Part shown: piece after piece, positions 19,283-28,230 of the stretch
How the letters are laid out: each line of letters opens with the position of its first letter
Numbering within the stretch: the stretch's first letter is position 1
Assembly: GCF_003609635.1 (NCBI RefSeq)
Contig: NZ_MCIA01000035.1
Span: 62,001 to 126,000 of the forward strand
DNA from: Lacrimispora algidixylanolytica
Lineage (GTDB): Bacteria; Bacillota; Clostridia; Lachnospirales; Lachnospiraceae
Length of the DNA: 64,000 nucleotides
Direction: 5' to 3'
Program-made: the position numbers and the translations under genes
Notes under the pieces: generated by a model
Database searches by the model: none
What the model was told of the DNA's origin: nothing
What the model saw: the letters and a program-made list of their open reading frames with translations, nothing else

Positions 19283-20488
19283 ATGGACGAAAATGTGAAG
19301 AAGACAGCAGATACGATGGTGGGATCAGGAAAGACAGAAGAAGAACAAATAGCAGAGAAAAAGGCCGAGGAAATATCGGCAGCATTTGAAGAGAAATTAA
19401 ACCAGCTTCTTCTCTTGGCAAGAAAAAAACGAAATGTACTGGAAAACCAGGAGATTTTGGATTTTTTTGCTGACGATAAGCTGGATTCCGATAAGCTGGA
19501 TCAGATCTTTGATTTTTTAGAGTCGAATAAGGTGGATGTACTTCAAATTGGGGCTGAGGATCTGGAACTGGATGAAGACCTTTTTGTGGAAGAAGATATT
19601 GAAGAAGAAGAGGATATCGACTTAGAGACCATCGACTTATCTGTTCCTGAAGGCATCAGTGTTGAAGATCCGGTTCGTATGTATTTAAAAGAAATCGGAA
19701 AAGTGCCACTTCTCTCCAGCGAAGACGAAATCGAGCTTGCCAAAAACATAGAACTTGGGGACGACAATGCGAAGCAAAGCCTAACCGAGGCCAATTTAAG
19801 ACTGGTTGTCAGTATAGCGAAACGTTATGTTGGAAGAGGGATGCAGTTCCTTGACCTGATTCAAGAAGGTAATCTTGGACTAATTAAGGCGGTAGAGAAA
19901 TTTGATTACCGCAAAGGTTATAAGTTTAGTACCTATGCTACCTGGTGGATAAGACAAGCCATTACAAGGGCGATTGCCGATCAGGCGCGTACCATAAGAA
20001 TTCCGGTTCATATGGTGGAAACGATAAACCGGTTGGTTCGAGTTTCCAGACAGCTTCTTCAGGAACTTGGACGTGAACCTGTGCCCGAAGAAGTTGCAGC
20101 AAGAGCTGATATGCAGGTGGAGCGGGTGAGAGAGATTATGAAAGTATCTCAGGAGCCGGTTTCTTTAGAGACGCCTATTGGTGAGGAAGAGGACAGTCAT
20201 TTAGGAGATTTTATTCAGGATGACCAGGTAGCAGTTCCTGCCGATGCAGCTACATTTACCATGCTTCATGAGCAGCTTATGGAGGTACTTGACACCTTGA
20301 CAGAAAGGGAGCAAAAGGTATTAAAGCTTCGTTTCGGTCTTGATGACGGCCGTCCAAGAACCTTGGAAGAGGTAGGAAAAGAATTTAATGTGACTAGAGA
20401 GAGAATTAGACAGATAGAAGCCAAAGCACTTCGCAAACTGCGCCATCCCAGCAGAAGCAAAAAGCTTAAGGATTATCTTGACGATTAA
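19283..20488 (+). CDS. rpoD: RNA polymerase principal sigma factor SigA (RpoD)
   Basis: This is the vegetative sigma factor. An acidic region 1.1-like N-terminus precedes region 1.2 ([11 protein letters not shown]), region 2 ([20 protein letters not shown], then [19 protein letters not shown] and [19 protein letters not shown]) and region 4 ([20 protein letters not shown]). The start is ATG 19283 preceded by GGAAGGA; the frame opens at GTG 19265, but that GTG overlaps the ribosome site. It is co-transcribed with dnaG, 39 bp downstream. Confidence 0.97.
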   Translation: MDENVKKTADTMVGSGKTEEEQIAEKKAEEISAAFEEKLNQLLLLARKKRNVLENQEILDFFADDKLDSDKLDQIFDFLESNKVDVLQIGAEDLELDEDLFVEEDIEEEEDIDLETIDLSVPEGISVEDPVRMYLKEIGKVPLLSSEDEIELAKNIELGDDNAKQSLTEANLRLVVSIAKRYVGRGMQFLDLIQEGNLGLIKAVEKFDYRKGYKFSTYATWWIRQAITRAIADQARTIRIPVHMVETINRLVRVSRQLLQELGREPVPEEVAARADMQVERVREIMKVSQEPVSLETPIGEEEDSHLGDFIQDDQVAVPADAATFTMLHEQLMEVLDTLTEREQKVLKLRFGLDDGRPRTLEEVGKEFNVTRERIRQIEAKALRKLRHPSRSKKLKDYLDD

Positions 20489-20509
20489 GACATAAGATGG
20501 AGTTTTTGT

Positions 20510-21211
20510 ATGAAATTATCAAATCGATTGAAGACCATTGCTTCTTTTGTACCAGAGGGAAGTAAAGTAGTAGATATTGGAACGGACCATGGATATATTC
20601 CGATTCATTTAGTACAAGAAGGAAAGGCAAAGCATGCCATTGCTATGGATGTGAGGACAGGCCCTCTTTTGAGGGCTAAGTCCCATATTGCCGAAGCTGG
20701 CCTTTCAGATGTCATTGAAGTCCGTTTAAGCGACGGACTTTTAAAGTTGAATAAAGATGAAGCAGACTGTGTTGTTATCGCCGGAATGGGCGGAGAGTTG
20801 ATGATACATATTCTAGAGGAAGGCCGAGCGTTATGGGATAATATTCCGAGCTGGGTTCTATCTCCTCAATCTGAGCTTCATAAGATGCGCCGGTTCCTTA
20901 TGGAACAGGCATTTTTCGTTGAGCAGGAGACTATGATAAAGGAAGATGGCAAATATTATGTGGTTATGAGAGCTGTAAGGACGCCAGGTGTAAGTGCAGA
21001 TGTCGGACGGGAAATCTCATACCGTTATGGAAAGAGTCTCTTAGAATCAAAGGATCCTATATTGACAGAGTATTTAGAGTATGAAGAAGTTCAGTTAGAA
21101 GAAATTCTAAAGGGACTTTCTAAAGGAGAAACTGAATCCGCAGAAAAAAGAATGAGAGAGCTTAAAACAGAGCTTTCCTGGAATAAGGAGGCACAAGATG
21201 CGATGCGATGA
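20510..21211 (+). CDS. trmK: tRNA (adenine(22)-N1)-methyltransferase
   Basis: TrmK methylates A22 of certain tRNAs using SAM. The class I methyltransferase motif VVDIGTDHGYIPIHLVQEG and the conserved VIAGMGGELMIHIL are present. Length (233 aa) and position downstream of rpoD and upstream of nif3-like match the conserved Firmicute order. Its end overlaps the next gene by 14 nt. Confidence 0.93.
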   Translation: MKLSNRLKTIASFVPEGSKVVDIGTDHGYIPIHLVQEGKAKHAIAMDVRTGPLLRAKSHIAEAGLSDVIEVRLSDGLLKLNKDEADCVVIAGMGGELMIHILEEGRALWDNIPSWVLSPQSELHKMRRFLMEQAFFVEQETMIKEDGKYYVVMRAVRTPGVSADVGREISYRYGKSLLESKDPILTEYLEYEEVQLEEILKGLSKGETESAEKRMRELKTELSWNKEAQDAMR

Positions 21212-21995
21212 ACTGATACAGATACTGGAACGGCTTGCACCAGTTGGTTGTGCCTGTGACTGGGATAATGTAGGGCTTTTAGCAGGAAGAAGCGATAAGG
21301 AGATTAAAAAGGTATATTTGGCTCTCGATGCCACTGATGAAGTAGTAGAAGAAGCCGTCAAATGGGGGGTAGATATGCTCATCACCCATCATCCCCTTAT
21401 ATTTAAGCCACTAAAAAAAATCAATGATACGGATTTTATTGGAAGACGTATTCTTAAGCTTTTGCGCAATGATATATCTTACTATGCAATGCACACGAAT
21501 TTTGATGCTGCACCCGGGTGTATGGCAGATACAGCCGCAGATAAGCTTGATCTTACCCAGGTAAAGGCCCTGCAGCCAGAAGGAGAGATAGAAGGAATTC
21601 CTTATGGCATTGGTAAAACCGGATATCTAAAAGAGAAAATGACAATACGGGAGTTAGCCGAGCTGGTAAAAGAGCGGTTTGATCTTCCGTTTCTTACCAT
21701 ATATGGAGAGGATGCTCCTGGAGCATCCGTGCAGTTTATAGGTATTAGTCCAGGATCAGGGGAAAGTTTAATTAAATACGCTCTTGATTCGGGAGTGGAT
21801 GTATTAATTACTGGAGATATTGGCCATCATAGTGGCATTGATGCGGCAGCCAATCATCTGGCAGTCATTGATGCAGGACATTATGGTTTGGAATATCTTT
21901 TCCTTGATTTTATGGAGAATTATTTGAAGCAGGAAGTAGAAGAGATGCTGTCCATTCGAAAGGCAGACGTAGTATTTCCTCAGACACTGGTATAA
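21198..21995 (+). CDS. Nif3-like dinuclear metal-centre protein (YqfO family)
   Basis: This is a 265-residue member of the Nif3/GTP cyclohydrolase I type 2 family. Metal-ligand motifs are the ITHHPLIF block (residues about 63-70), HTNFDAAPGG-like HTNFDAAPGCMAD, and a C-terminal IDAGHYGLEY. The family structure is a toroidal hexamer with two metals; its cellular role is unresolved. The start overlaps trmK, indicating translational coupling. Confidence 0.93.
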   Translation: MRCDELIQILERLAPVGCACDWDNVGLLAGRSDKEIKKVYLALDATDEVVEEAVKWGVDMLITHHPLIFKPLKKINDTDFIGRRILKLLRNDISYYAMHTNFDAAPGCMADTAADKLDLTQVKALQPEGEIEGIPYGIGKTGYLKEKMTIRELAELVKERFDLPFLTIYGEDAPGASVQFIGISPGSGESLIKYALDSGVDVLITGDIGHHSGIDAAANHLAVIDAGHYGLEYLFLDFMENYLKQEVEEMLSIRKADVVFPQTLV

Positions 21996-22006
21996 GGAGG
22001 TATCAT

Positions 22007-23668
22007 ATGGCAATTGTAACAATCAATGGAGTGGCAAAAGAATATGCCAAAGGAACGACTTATCAGGAAGTTGCAAGAGAATTTCAGCCGCAGTACGAGA
22101 ATGAAATTTTATTAGTCAGTATAAATGGTAAATTAAGAGAGCTTCATAAAACAGTTCAGTTTGACTGTAATTTGAACTTCTTTACAGGAATCGACCAGCC
22201 AGGAATTCAAACGTATCACAGAAGCGCAATTTTTCTTATGATGAAAGCGTTTTACGATATCGTAGGTGTTGAAAAGATAGATAAGGTTACTGTGAATTTT
22301 TCCCTTGGGAAAGGATATTATATAGAGCCTCACGGAGATATTGTTCTCACCCAGAGCTTGATTGATCGAGTGAAGATCAGAATGCAGGAATACGTTAGCC
22401 AGGAAATCCCTATCATGAAGCGGAGTGTTAATACAGACGATGCCATTGAACTGTTTCATAAGCACCGCATGTATGATAAAGAGCGTTTGTTTCGCTATCG
22501 CCGGGTTTCCAGAGTCAATATTTACAGCATAGGTGGATTTGAAGATTATTACTATGGATACATGGTTCAAAATACTGGCTATATAAAGTATTTTGATCTG
22601 GTGCTATTTGATGAAGGTTTTATGCTTATGCTACCTCAAAAGGATGATCCAAAAGAGGTTCCAACATTTGAACCGGAGAAAAAGAGAAAACTTTTCCAGG
22701 TATTAAAAGAAAGCGTTAAATGGGGCGAATGTCTTAATGTTTCTCATGTAGGTGCATTGAATGAAAAGATTGCTGAAGGAAAAATCAATGAAATGATTCT
22801 CATTCAGGAAGCTTTGCAGGAGAAAAAGATCGCTGAAATCGCAGCTAAAATCGGCGCAGATCGGAGTAAAAAGATCGTCATGATCGCCGGCCCGTCTTCC
22901 TCTGGAAAAACAAGTTTTTCTCATCGCTTGTCAATACAGTTAAAGGCACAAGGCATGATCCCCCACCCAATTGCAGCAGACAATTATTTTGTGAATCGAG
23001 TGAATAGTCCGAAAAATCCAGATGGAAGCTATAATTTTGAAGTACTTGAAAGTCTTGACGTGGAGCAATTTAACAAGGATATGTCGGCACTCCTTGCTGG
23101 AGAAACGGTGGAGATACCCAGATATCAGTTTAAAACAGGCGAGAGAGAGTACCGTGGGGATTACCTTAAGCTAGGAAAAGATGACATTCTGGTAATAGAA
23201 GGCATTCACTGCCTCAATGATAAACTATCCCATTCTTTGCCTTTGGATAGTAAATTTAGGATCTATGTCAGTGCACTGACTCAGCTTAATGTAGATGAAC
23301 ACAACAGAATCCCTACCACGGACTGTCGCCTGATTCGGCGCATGGTACGAGATGCAAGAACCAGAGGTGCTTCTGCTCATGATACGATCCGCATGTGGCC
23401 CACAGTAAGGCATGGGGAGGAATCTTATATATTCCCCTTCCAAGAATCTGCTGATATGATGTTTAACTCTGCAACGGTTTACGAGTTGGCAGTGCTTAAG
23501 CAGTTTGCAGAACCCTTACTATTTGGGATTCCAAGAGAATCTCCAGAGTATATGGAAGCCAAACGTCTTCTTAAATTCCTGGATTATTTTCTGGGAGTCA
23601 ACAGTGAAGATATTCCCCACAATTCCATCATAAGGGAATTTATTGGTGGAAGTTGCTTCCGGGTTTAA
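22007..23668 (+). CDS. TGS-domain nucleoside (uridine-like) kinase
   Basis: This is a two-part protein of 553 residues. The N-terminal TGS and ThrRS-like second domain (about 1-200, with VTINGVAKEYAKGTTYQEVA) resemble the editing portion of threonyl-tRNA synthetase. The C-terminal uridine kinase/phosphoribulokinase fold carries the P-loop IAGPSSSGKTSFSHRL (near residue 290). Such fusions are common in clostridia and Thermotoga and are annotated as nucleoside kinases. An AAGGAGG site sits 7 nt before ATG 22007. It is probably in the same operon as nif3-like (11 bp apart). Confidence 0.88.
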   Translation: MAIVTINGVAKEYAKGTTYQEVAREFQPQYENEILLVSINGKLRELHKTVQFDCNLNFFTGIDQPGIQTYHRSAIFLMMKAFYDIVGVEKIDKVTVNFSLGKGYYIEPHGDIVLTQSLIDRVKIRMQEYVSQEIPIMKRSVNTDDAIELFHKHRMYDKERLFRYRRVSRVNIYSIGGFEDYYYGYMVQNTGYIKYFDLVLFDEGFMLMLPQKDDPKEVPTFEPEKKRKLFQVLKESVKWGECLNVSHVGALNEKIAEGKINEMILIQEALQEKKIAEIAAKIGADRSKKIVMIAGPSSSGKTSFSHRLSIQLKAQGMIPHPIAADNYFVNRVNSPKNPDGSYNFEVLESLDVEQFNKDMSALLAGETVEIPRYQFKTGEREYRGDYLKLGKDDILVIEGIHCLNDKLSHSLPLDSKFRIYVSALTQLNVDEHNRIPTTDCRLIRRMVRDARTRGASAHDTIRMWPTVRHGEESYIFPFQESADMMFNSATVYELAVLKQFAEPLLFGIPRESPEYMEAKRLLKFLDYFLGVNSEDIPHNSIIREFIGGSCFRV

Positions 23669-23676
23669 GGTAATGC

Positions 23677-23705
23677 TTTACAAAGGTTATATTTTATGGT
23701 AGAAT
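23677..23705 (+). promoter_or_regulatory. Promoter of RNase P RNA
   Basis: TTTACA (23677-23682), 17 bp, TAGAAT (23700-23705), placing the start near 23712, at the first base pairs of the RNA. Confidence 0.75.
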
Positions 23706-23713
23706 ATTGTAGT

Positions 23714-24061
23714 TTTGAGTAAGACAAATGGTCGCAGCTGCTAAGCCGAAAGGCTGCAGGTGAGGAAAGTCCGGGCTTCATAGGGCAGGATGCCAGATAA
23801 CGTCTGGCGGAGGCAACTCTAGGGACAGTGCAACAGAAATATACCGCCGCTTTATGCGGTAAGGGTGGAAGGGTGGTGTAAGAGACCACCGCTTTTCTGG
23901 TAACAGGAAGGGCATATGTAAACCCCATCCGAAGCAAGACCGAACAGGGAGCGCAAGGCGGCTCGTCTGCTCCCGGGTAGGTCGCTTGAGCCTGCTGGCG
24001 ACAGTAGGCCTAGATAGATGACCATTCAACGACATAACCCGGCTTATCGTCTTACTCAAAG
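23714..24061 (+). ncRNA. rnpB: RNase P RNA component
   Basis: This is the catalytic RNA that removes tRNA 5' leaders. The ends pair in the P1 helix: TTTGAGTAAGAC (23714-23725) with GTCTTACTCAAA (24049-24060). Universal core segments GAGGAAAGTCCGGGCTTC and GACAGTGCAACAGAAA are present, as is the conserved 3' segment AACCCGGCTTA. The roughly 348-nt length fits a bacterial RNase P RNA. Confidence 0.96.
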
Positions 24062-24097
24062 CTTTAAATAACAAATCTAAATATGATATGGCAAAAA

Positions 24098-24131
24098 AGT
24101 CTTAAATCCTTGATTTAGGGCTATTTTTTTA
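24098..24131 (+). terminator. Intrinsic terminator after rnpB
   Basis: AGTCTTAAATC / GATTTAGGGCT (11 pairs including G-U) with a CTT loop is followed by A and T7. Confidence 0.85.
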
Positions 24132-24253
24132 TAATTTAAGGAGATTCCAATGATAATTCCGATCCAGTCTTTTATCTTGGTGATAACAATCAACGTTCCT
24201 ACCGGTATTTGAATAATCGGATGAGTGATATGGGTGATTATCTGACATAGACC
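24132..24253 (+). other. Non-coding stretch with a possible CDS remnant
   Basis: One frame (about 24138-24250) reads without stops into a codon series ending ...NNRMSDMGDYLT and TAG at 24248-24250, but it has no start codon or ribosome site and follows a TAA. It looks like the tail of a decayed gene rather than an expressed one. I cannot identify the family. Confidence 0.25.
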
Positions 24254-24282
24254 TTTATATATTAAACGTTTAATATTTTAAT
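24254..24282 (+). promoter_or_regulatory. Promoter with LacI-type operator in its spacer (lacI-family gene)
   Basis: TTTATA (24254-24259) and TTTAAT (24277-24282) are 17 bp apart, and the spacer holds the perfect palindrome ATTAAACGTTTAAT (24261-24274), with the CG centre typical of LacI/CcpA-type operators. The same TTAAACGTTTAA occurs before the ABC transporter operon. A further TTGACA (24292-24297) with 17 bp to GTTAAT may be a second promoter. Confidence 0.7.
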
Positions 24283-24347
24283 CTCTGCCTATTGACAATT
24301 GGAAGAAAATTTGAGTTAATTGTTACAAAAGGATCTGGAGGCAGACG

Positions 24348-25391
24348 ATGGCAACAATTAAAGAACTGGCAAAATGCTGCGGTGTATCGGTCGCCACGGT
24401 ATCAAATATATTGAACAAGAAACCTGGCGCAAGTGAAAAGACAAGAAAACTGGTTTTGGAGATGGCAGAAAAACTGAATTATACTCCAAACATAGTAGCA
24501 AAAAATTTAAAGATGCAGAAGACCAGAAGTATTGGGGTTATTGCCGAGGATATGACGATATTTAGCATTCCAGATATTATTGACGGTATTACAGACTATT
24601 GTCAGGAACAAGATTATCAGATACTGTTGACCAATCTAAGACTGTTTAAGAAATATAACGATACGTATTACAACCGTGAGCACTACTATGATCTGGTAGG
24701 GGTGGAAATCAAGAAGCTGATGGAGAAGCAGGTGGAAGGTATCATCTATGTGGCAGCACATGAGAGAATTATCCGTTGTATTCCGGATACCTTGCCCATA
24801 CCTGCCATTATGGCTTATGGTTACTCCAAAAGTGAACGAGTTCCCTCGATTGTGGTTGATGATGTTCATGGAGCGGCTAGCGTACTTGATTATATGGTGG
24901 ATCGTGGTCATAAAAAAATTGGAGTAATAACAGGAAAACCGGACAGTCTTCACGCTCAGGCAAGATTGGTTGGATATCAGCAGGTTTTGTTTAAGAATGA
25001 AATATTATATGATCCTGGACTGGTGATGGAGGGGGACTGGACCCGTTTGTCTGGCTATCGTTCCACCAGTCAGCTTTTGGAAAAGGGAGTGACAGCTATT
25101 TTCTGCATGAATGATTTAATGGCAGGAGGCGTTTACGATCGGTTAGATGAGCTTGGTCTTAAAGCTGGCATTGACTTATCCATAGCTGGGTTTGATGACC
25201 GGGAGTTATCTGGCTATTACAGGCCGTCTTTGACTACGGTAAGCCTTCCTCTTCACGATATAGGGCACAAGGCGAGCGAACTAATCATTGACCTCTTAAA
25301 TGGAACAAAGAATGAACTTGGACCTGAAAATGTTTGTTATGTGGGTTGCAGCCTTCTGGTACGTAAATCAGTGAACGATATTACAAGGTAA
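24348..25391 (+). CDS. LacI-family transcriptional regulator of the adjacent sugar operon
   Basis: This is a 347-residue repressor. The N-terminal LacI helix-turn-helix (TIKELAKCCGVSVATVSNIL, residues about 3-22) has a hinge near residue 50, and the periplasmic-binding-protein-like sensor carries IAGFDDRELSGYYRPSLTTV near residue 283. A GGAGG site lies before ATG 24348. It is followed by a terminator and then by an ABC transporter and GH43 operon. Matching operators before both units suggest it represses itself and that operon; the inducer would be the imported oligosaccharide. Confidence 0.92.
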   Translation: MATIKELAKCCGVSVATVSNILNKKPGASEKTRKLVLEMAEKLNYTPNIVAKNLKMQKTRSIGVIAEDMTIFSIPDIIDGITDYCQEQDYQILLTNLRLFKKYNDTYYNREHYYDLVGVEIKKLMEKQVEGIIYVAAHERIIRCIPDTLPIPAIMAYGYSKSERVPSIVVDDVHGAASVLDYMVDRGHKKIGVITGKPDSLHAQARLVGYQQVLFKNEILYDPGLVMEGDWTRLSGYRSTSQLLEKGVTAIFCMNDLMAGGVYDRLDELGLKAGIDLSIAGFDDRELSGYYRPSLTTVSLPLHDIGHKASELIIDLLNGTKNELGPENVCYVGCSLLVRKSVNDITR

Positions 25392-25412
25392 CAACTTAGT
25401 TAGAAAAAGATA

Positions 25413-25457
25413 GAACGTTTCGAGCAAAAGAAAGCGCTTGAAACGTTTTATTTTTTT
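25413..25457 (+). terminator. Intrinsic terminator after lacI-family gene
   Basis: AACGTTTCGAGC / GCTTGAAACGTT pairs over 12 bp (one G-T) around an A-rich loop and is followed by T2AT7. Confidence 0.88.
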
Positions 25458-25905
25458 GTTAAAACTTACGGTATGGTACGCTTATGAGCAGTCTGTGCCT
25501 AAAATAAGGAATATAACTACATAATTAGACAAAAACTATAGCAATAATGACATAGTTAAACGATTAAAAAAATGAATTATTTATGCAAAAATACTTTACA
25601 GAATATTTAGTATGTGATAGTATGCAAATATATCCAATAAAAGCGGAGTTCCATATACATGAAATGTAATAAAAAAATCAAAAAGCCAAATGAATAGCTA
25701 GTTTATATTAAACGTTTAACATGACATAAAATGAAGCAAAATCATGAATTTACAGGGGTGAATTTATAGGCAGTTCCTTGTCATAGCAGAGTTAACATAG
25801 AACCAGTTGTGAAGATGGTTTGGTGTGAGGAGCTTATTTCATAAGAATCATTCAGATAATATCATCTGATTTGATATAGCAGGATCACTTAAAGGAGGAT
25901 TCATA
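25458..25905 (+). promoter_or_regulatory. Long upstream region of the sugar ABC operon, with operator
   Basis: These 448 bp hold no credible gene. The key element is a promoter-operator: TTTATA (25702-25707), 17 bp, CATAAA (25725-25730), with TTAAACGTTTAA (25708-25719) filling the spacer, the same layout as at the regulator gene. A possible upstream promoter TTTACA (25595-25600), 17 bp, TAGTAT (25618-25623) is also seen. The transcript from the operator promoter would have a leader of about 170 nt in which I recognise no riboswitch. Confidence 0.6.
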
Positions 25906-27267
25906 ATGAAAAAACGGGGTTTAGCAGCACTATTATGTGCGGTATTGGCAACATCTATGATTGCAGGTTGTAGTTCATCCGCGACAGAGGGAAAAGGTGG
26001 GTCATCTGCGGGGAAAAAAGCAATGGAGGTTGGTGGAGATAATGTAACCACAATAAATGTATGGACATTCATTGAACTTCATCAAGATTTCTATGTATCC
26101 ATGGCGGAGAAATGGAATGAAGCTCATCCGGATAAAAAGGTGAAGCTGGTGCTGAGCAATATGCCATATGATGACATGCACAACAAGTTATCTCTTGCAC
26201 TGGAATCGGGGGAAGGTGCTCCTGATGTTGTAGATATCGAGCTTGGCAAATTTCCGGCATTTATGGTAGGTAAGATAGGATTGATGGAACTAAATGATGT
26301 AATTGCGCCTTATAAGGACAATATCGTTAAATCTAGACTTGATATTTACTCCAAGGACGGGAAGGAATATGGGCTTCCAACTCACGTAGGAACTACCGTA
26401 GCATTTTACAATGAAAAGCTGTTAAATGATGCAGGAATTAATTATAAAGATATTAAGACCTGGGACCAGTTTAAAGAAGCAGGTGTAAAATATCATGATG
26501 CTACTGGTAAATACTTCTCTTGTGTAGAAACCTCAGCCCAGTGGATGGTAAATCTGATGCTGGCCCAAAAAGGTGGAGATTATATCGATAAAGATGGAAA
26601 GCTTAATCTGACAAGCAAAGAGATGGAAGAAGTCTTGACTTACATAAAAGGAATGCAGGAGACTGGTGCATTTGCAACCGTACCAGGGGGTCAGCCGGAT
26701 AATGAAGAAGCATATCCTTCCTATAATTCAGGTGATTATGCGGTTCAGATTATGCCTTTCTGGCAGACATCAAGATTTGTAAATTACATGACTGATATTA
26801 AAAAGCAAGTAGCAATTGCTCCTGTACCTGTGTGGAGTGAAACCGATGGTGAGATTGCAACAATCGGCGGCGGCGGTACCGGCACAGCAATTATTAAAAG
26901 CGGAAAGAACGCTCAGCTTGCTGCGGAAGTAATGGCTTTTATCAAACTGTCTGAGGAGTCCAACAAAGAGGTTTGGAATGTATTAGGGTTTGACCCAGTT
27001 AATACCGCAGTATGGAACGATACATCCCTGACACAGAATCCAGATAACAAATTCATTCAGTATTTTACAAATTATCCTTTTGATACGCTGTTAAAAACAA
27101 AGGACAGCATCGGAATCCTGCAAGCTTATACAGATGAGAAATACCCATCTATTAACAATGAATTCTGCAATGTCACTTTAAATAGTATCTTTGAAGATGG
27201 CATGGATGTGAAGGAAGCACTTCTTCAGTCACAGCAGACCCTTAGCAATGAATTCAAAGAGAAGTGA
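25906..27267 (+). CDS. Sugar ABC transporter substrate-binding lipoprotein
   Basis: This is the extracellular solute-binding protein of family 1 (carbohydrate uptake, CUT1). A lipoprotein signal ending in IAGC (Cys about residue 22) tethers it to the membrane. The remaining 430 residues form the bilobed binding domain, with typical VNVWTFIELHQ-like and GDYAVQIMPFWQTSRF segments. An AAAGGAGG site precedes ATG 25906. It is the first gene of an operon with two permeases and a GH43 enzyme. No ATPase gene is present, as usual for CUT1 systems sharing an MsmK-type ATPase encoded elsewhere. Confidence 0.93.
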   Translation: MKKRGLAALLCAVLATSMIAGCSSSATEGKGGSSAGKKAMEVGGDNVTTINVWTFIELHQDFYVSMAEKWNEAHPDKKVKLVLSNMPYDDMHNKLSLALESGEGAPDVVDIELGKFPAFMVGKIGLMELNDVIAPYKDNIVKSRLDIYSKDGKEYGLPTHVGTTVAFYNEKLLNDAGINYKDIKTWDQFKEAGVKYHDATGKYFSCVETSAQWMVNLMLAQKGGDYIDKDGKLNLTSKEMEEVLTYIKGMQETGAFATVPGGQPDNEEAYPSYNSGDYAVQIMPFWQTSRFVNYMTDIKKQVAIAPVPVWSETDGEIATIGGGGTGTAIIKSGKNAQLAAEVMAFIKLSEESNKEVWNVLGFDPVNTAVWNDTSLTQNPDNKFIQYFTNYPFDTLLKTKDSIGILQAYTDEKYPSINNEFCNVTLNSIFEDGMDVKEALLQSQQTLSNEFKEK

Positions 27268-27344
27268 TAAAAAGGCTGGGTTGCAGGTGGTTATGTGCCT
27301 TCTGCAGCCTGTTGCTTTTGTTCATCAGAAATGGGGTATAATAA

Positions 27345-28229
27345 ATGAAAAAATTATTTTATTCAAAAAAGATAGCTCCTTATGTGTTTATATGTCCCTT
27401 CGTTATAACCGTTCTCCTGTTTTGGCTGGTACCCATATGCAATGGAGTGCTCTTAAGCTTTCAAGATGTGCTGAAGGAACAATGGGTTGGATTCGACAAT
27501 TATTCAAGACTTTTAACGGATGCCATATTTTTAAAGGCATTATGGAACAGCTTTAAATATATGGCAGGAACGCTTCTTCTTCTCATTCCTTTTCCAATGC
27601 TGTTTGCCTCCCTTCTCAACAGTAAATTAATGAGAAAGGCGGATTTTTTCAAATCCATCTATTTTATTCCAGCCTTGACCTCTGTAGTGGTGGCAGGCAC
27701 TATATTCCGCCTTATGTACGGAGAAGCTTCTACTTCCTTATTTAACCAGATATTAGGGCTTTTTGGAATGAGCCCAATTAAATGGCTAAAAGGTGCCGGA
27801 ACCAGTTTCTTTGCCCTTCTTCTTTTGGCGTGCTGGAGATGGACTGGAGTAAATATCTTGTATTTCCTTGCAGGGCTTCAAAGTATTCCCACGGAATTAT
27901 ATGAAGCAGCCTCCATTGACGGGGCTTCTAAATGGCAGCAATTTGTAAAGATTTCAATGCCCCTTGTGAAACCGACTACGGTTTATGTCCTTACGATCAG
28001 CATCTATGCAGGACTTTCCATGTTTCTTGAGAGCAATATGCTGTTTAAAGGAAATAATTCACCTAATAACATTGGGCTAACAATTGTTGGTTATCTCTAC
28101 CGGCAGGGAGTCGAAAAAAGAGCCTTGGGCTACGCCTGTGCAGTGGGCTTCATTCTTTTGATTGTGGTTATGGCAGTAAATATCATACAATTAAAGATTA
28201 CCGGAACCTTTAAAGAGGAGAGAGAATGA
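27345..28229 (+). CDS. Sugar ABC transporter permease, MalF/UgpA type
   Basis: This is an inner-membrane permease with six predicted transmembrane helices in 294 residues. The EAA loop that docks the ATPase reads ELYEAASIDGASKWQQFVKI (residues about 185-205). The first helix (YVFICPFVITVLLFWLVPI) is characteristic of MalF-type subunits. No strong ribosome site precedes ATG 27345, so the start has moderate certainty. It overlaps nothing and is followed after 1 bp by its MalG-type partner. Confidence 0.92.
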   Translation: MKKLFYSKKIAPYVFICPFVITVLLFWLVPICNGVLLSFQDVLKEQWVGFDNYSRLLTDAIFLKALWNSFKYMAGTLLLLIPFPMLFASLLNSKLMRKADFFKSIYFIPALTSVVVAGTIFRLMYGEASTSLFNQILGLFGMSPIKWLKGAGTSFFALLLLACWRWTGVNILYFLAGLQSIPTELYEAASIDGASKWQQFVKISMPLVKPTTVYVLTISIYAGLSMFLESNMLFKGNNSPNNIGLTIVGYLYRQGVEKRALGYACAVGFILLIVVMAVNIIQLKITGTFKEERE

Positions 28230-28230
28230 T

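Noticed and set aside
25428-25441. GAAAGCGCTT, resembling a catabolite-responsive element (cre)
   Set aside because: It lies inside the hairpin of the lacI-family terminator and is over 260 bp upstream of the nearest promoter, so the match is explained by the stem sequence.
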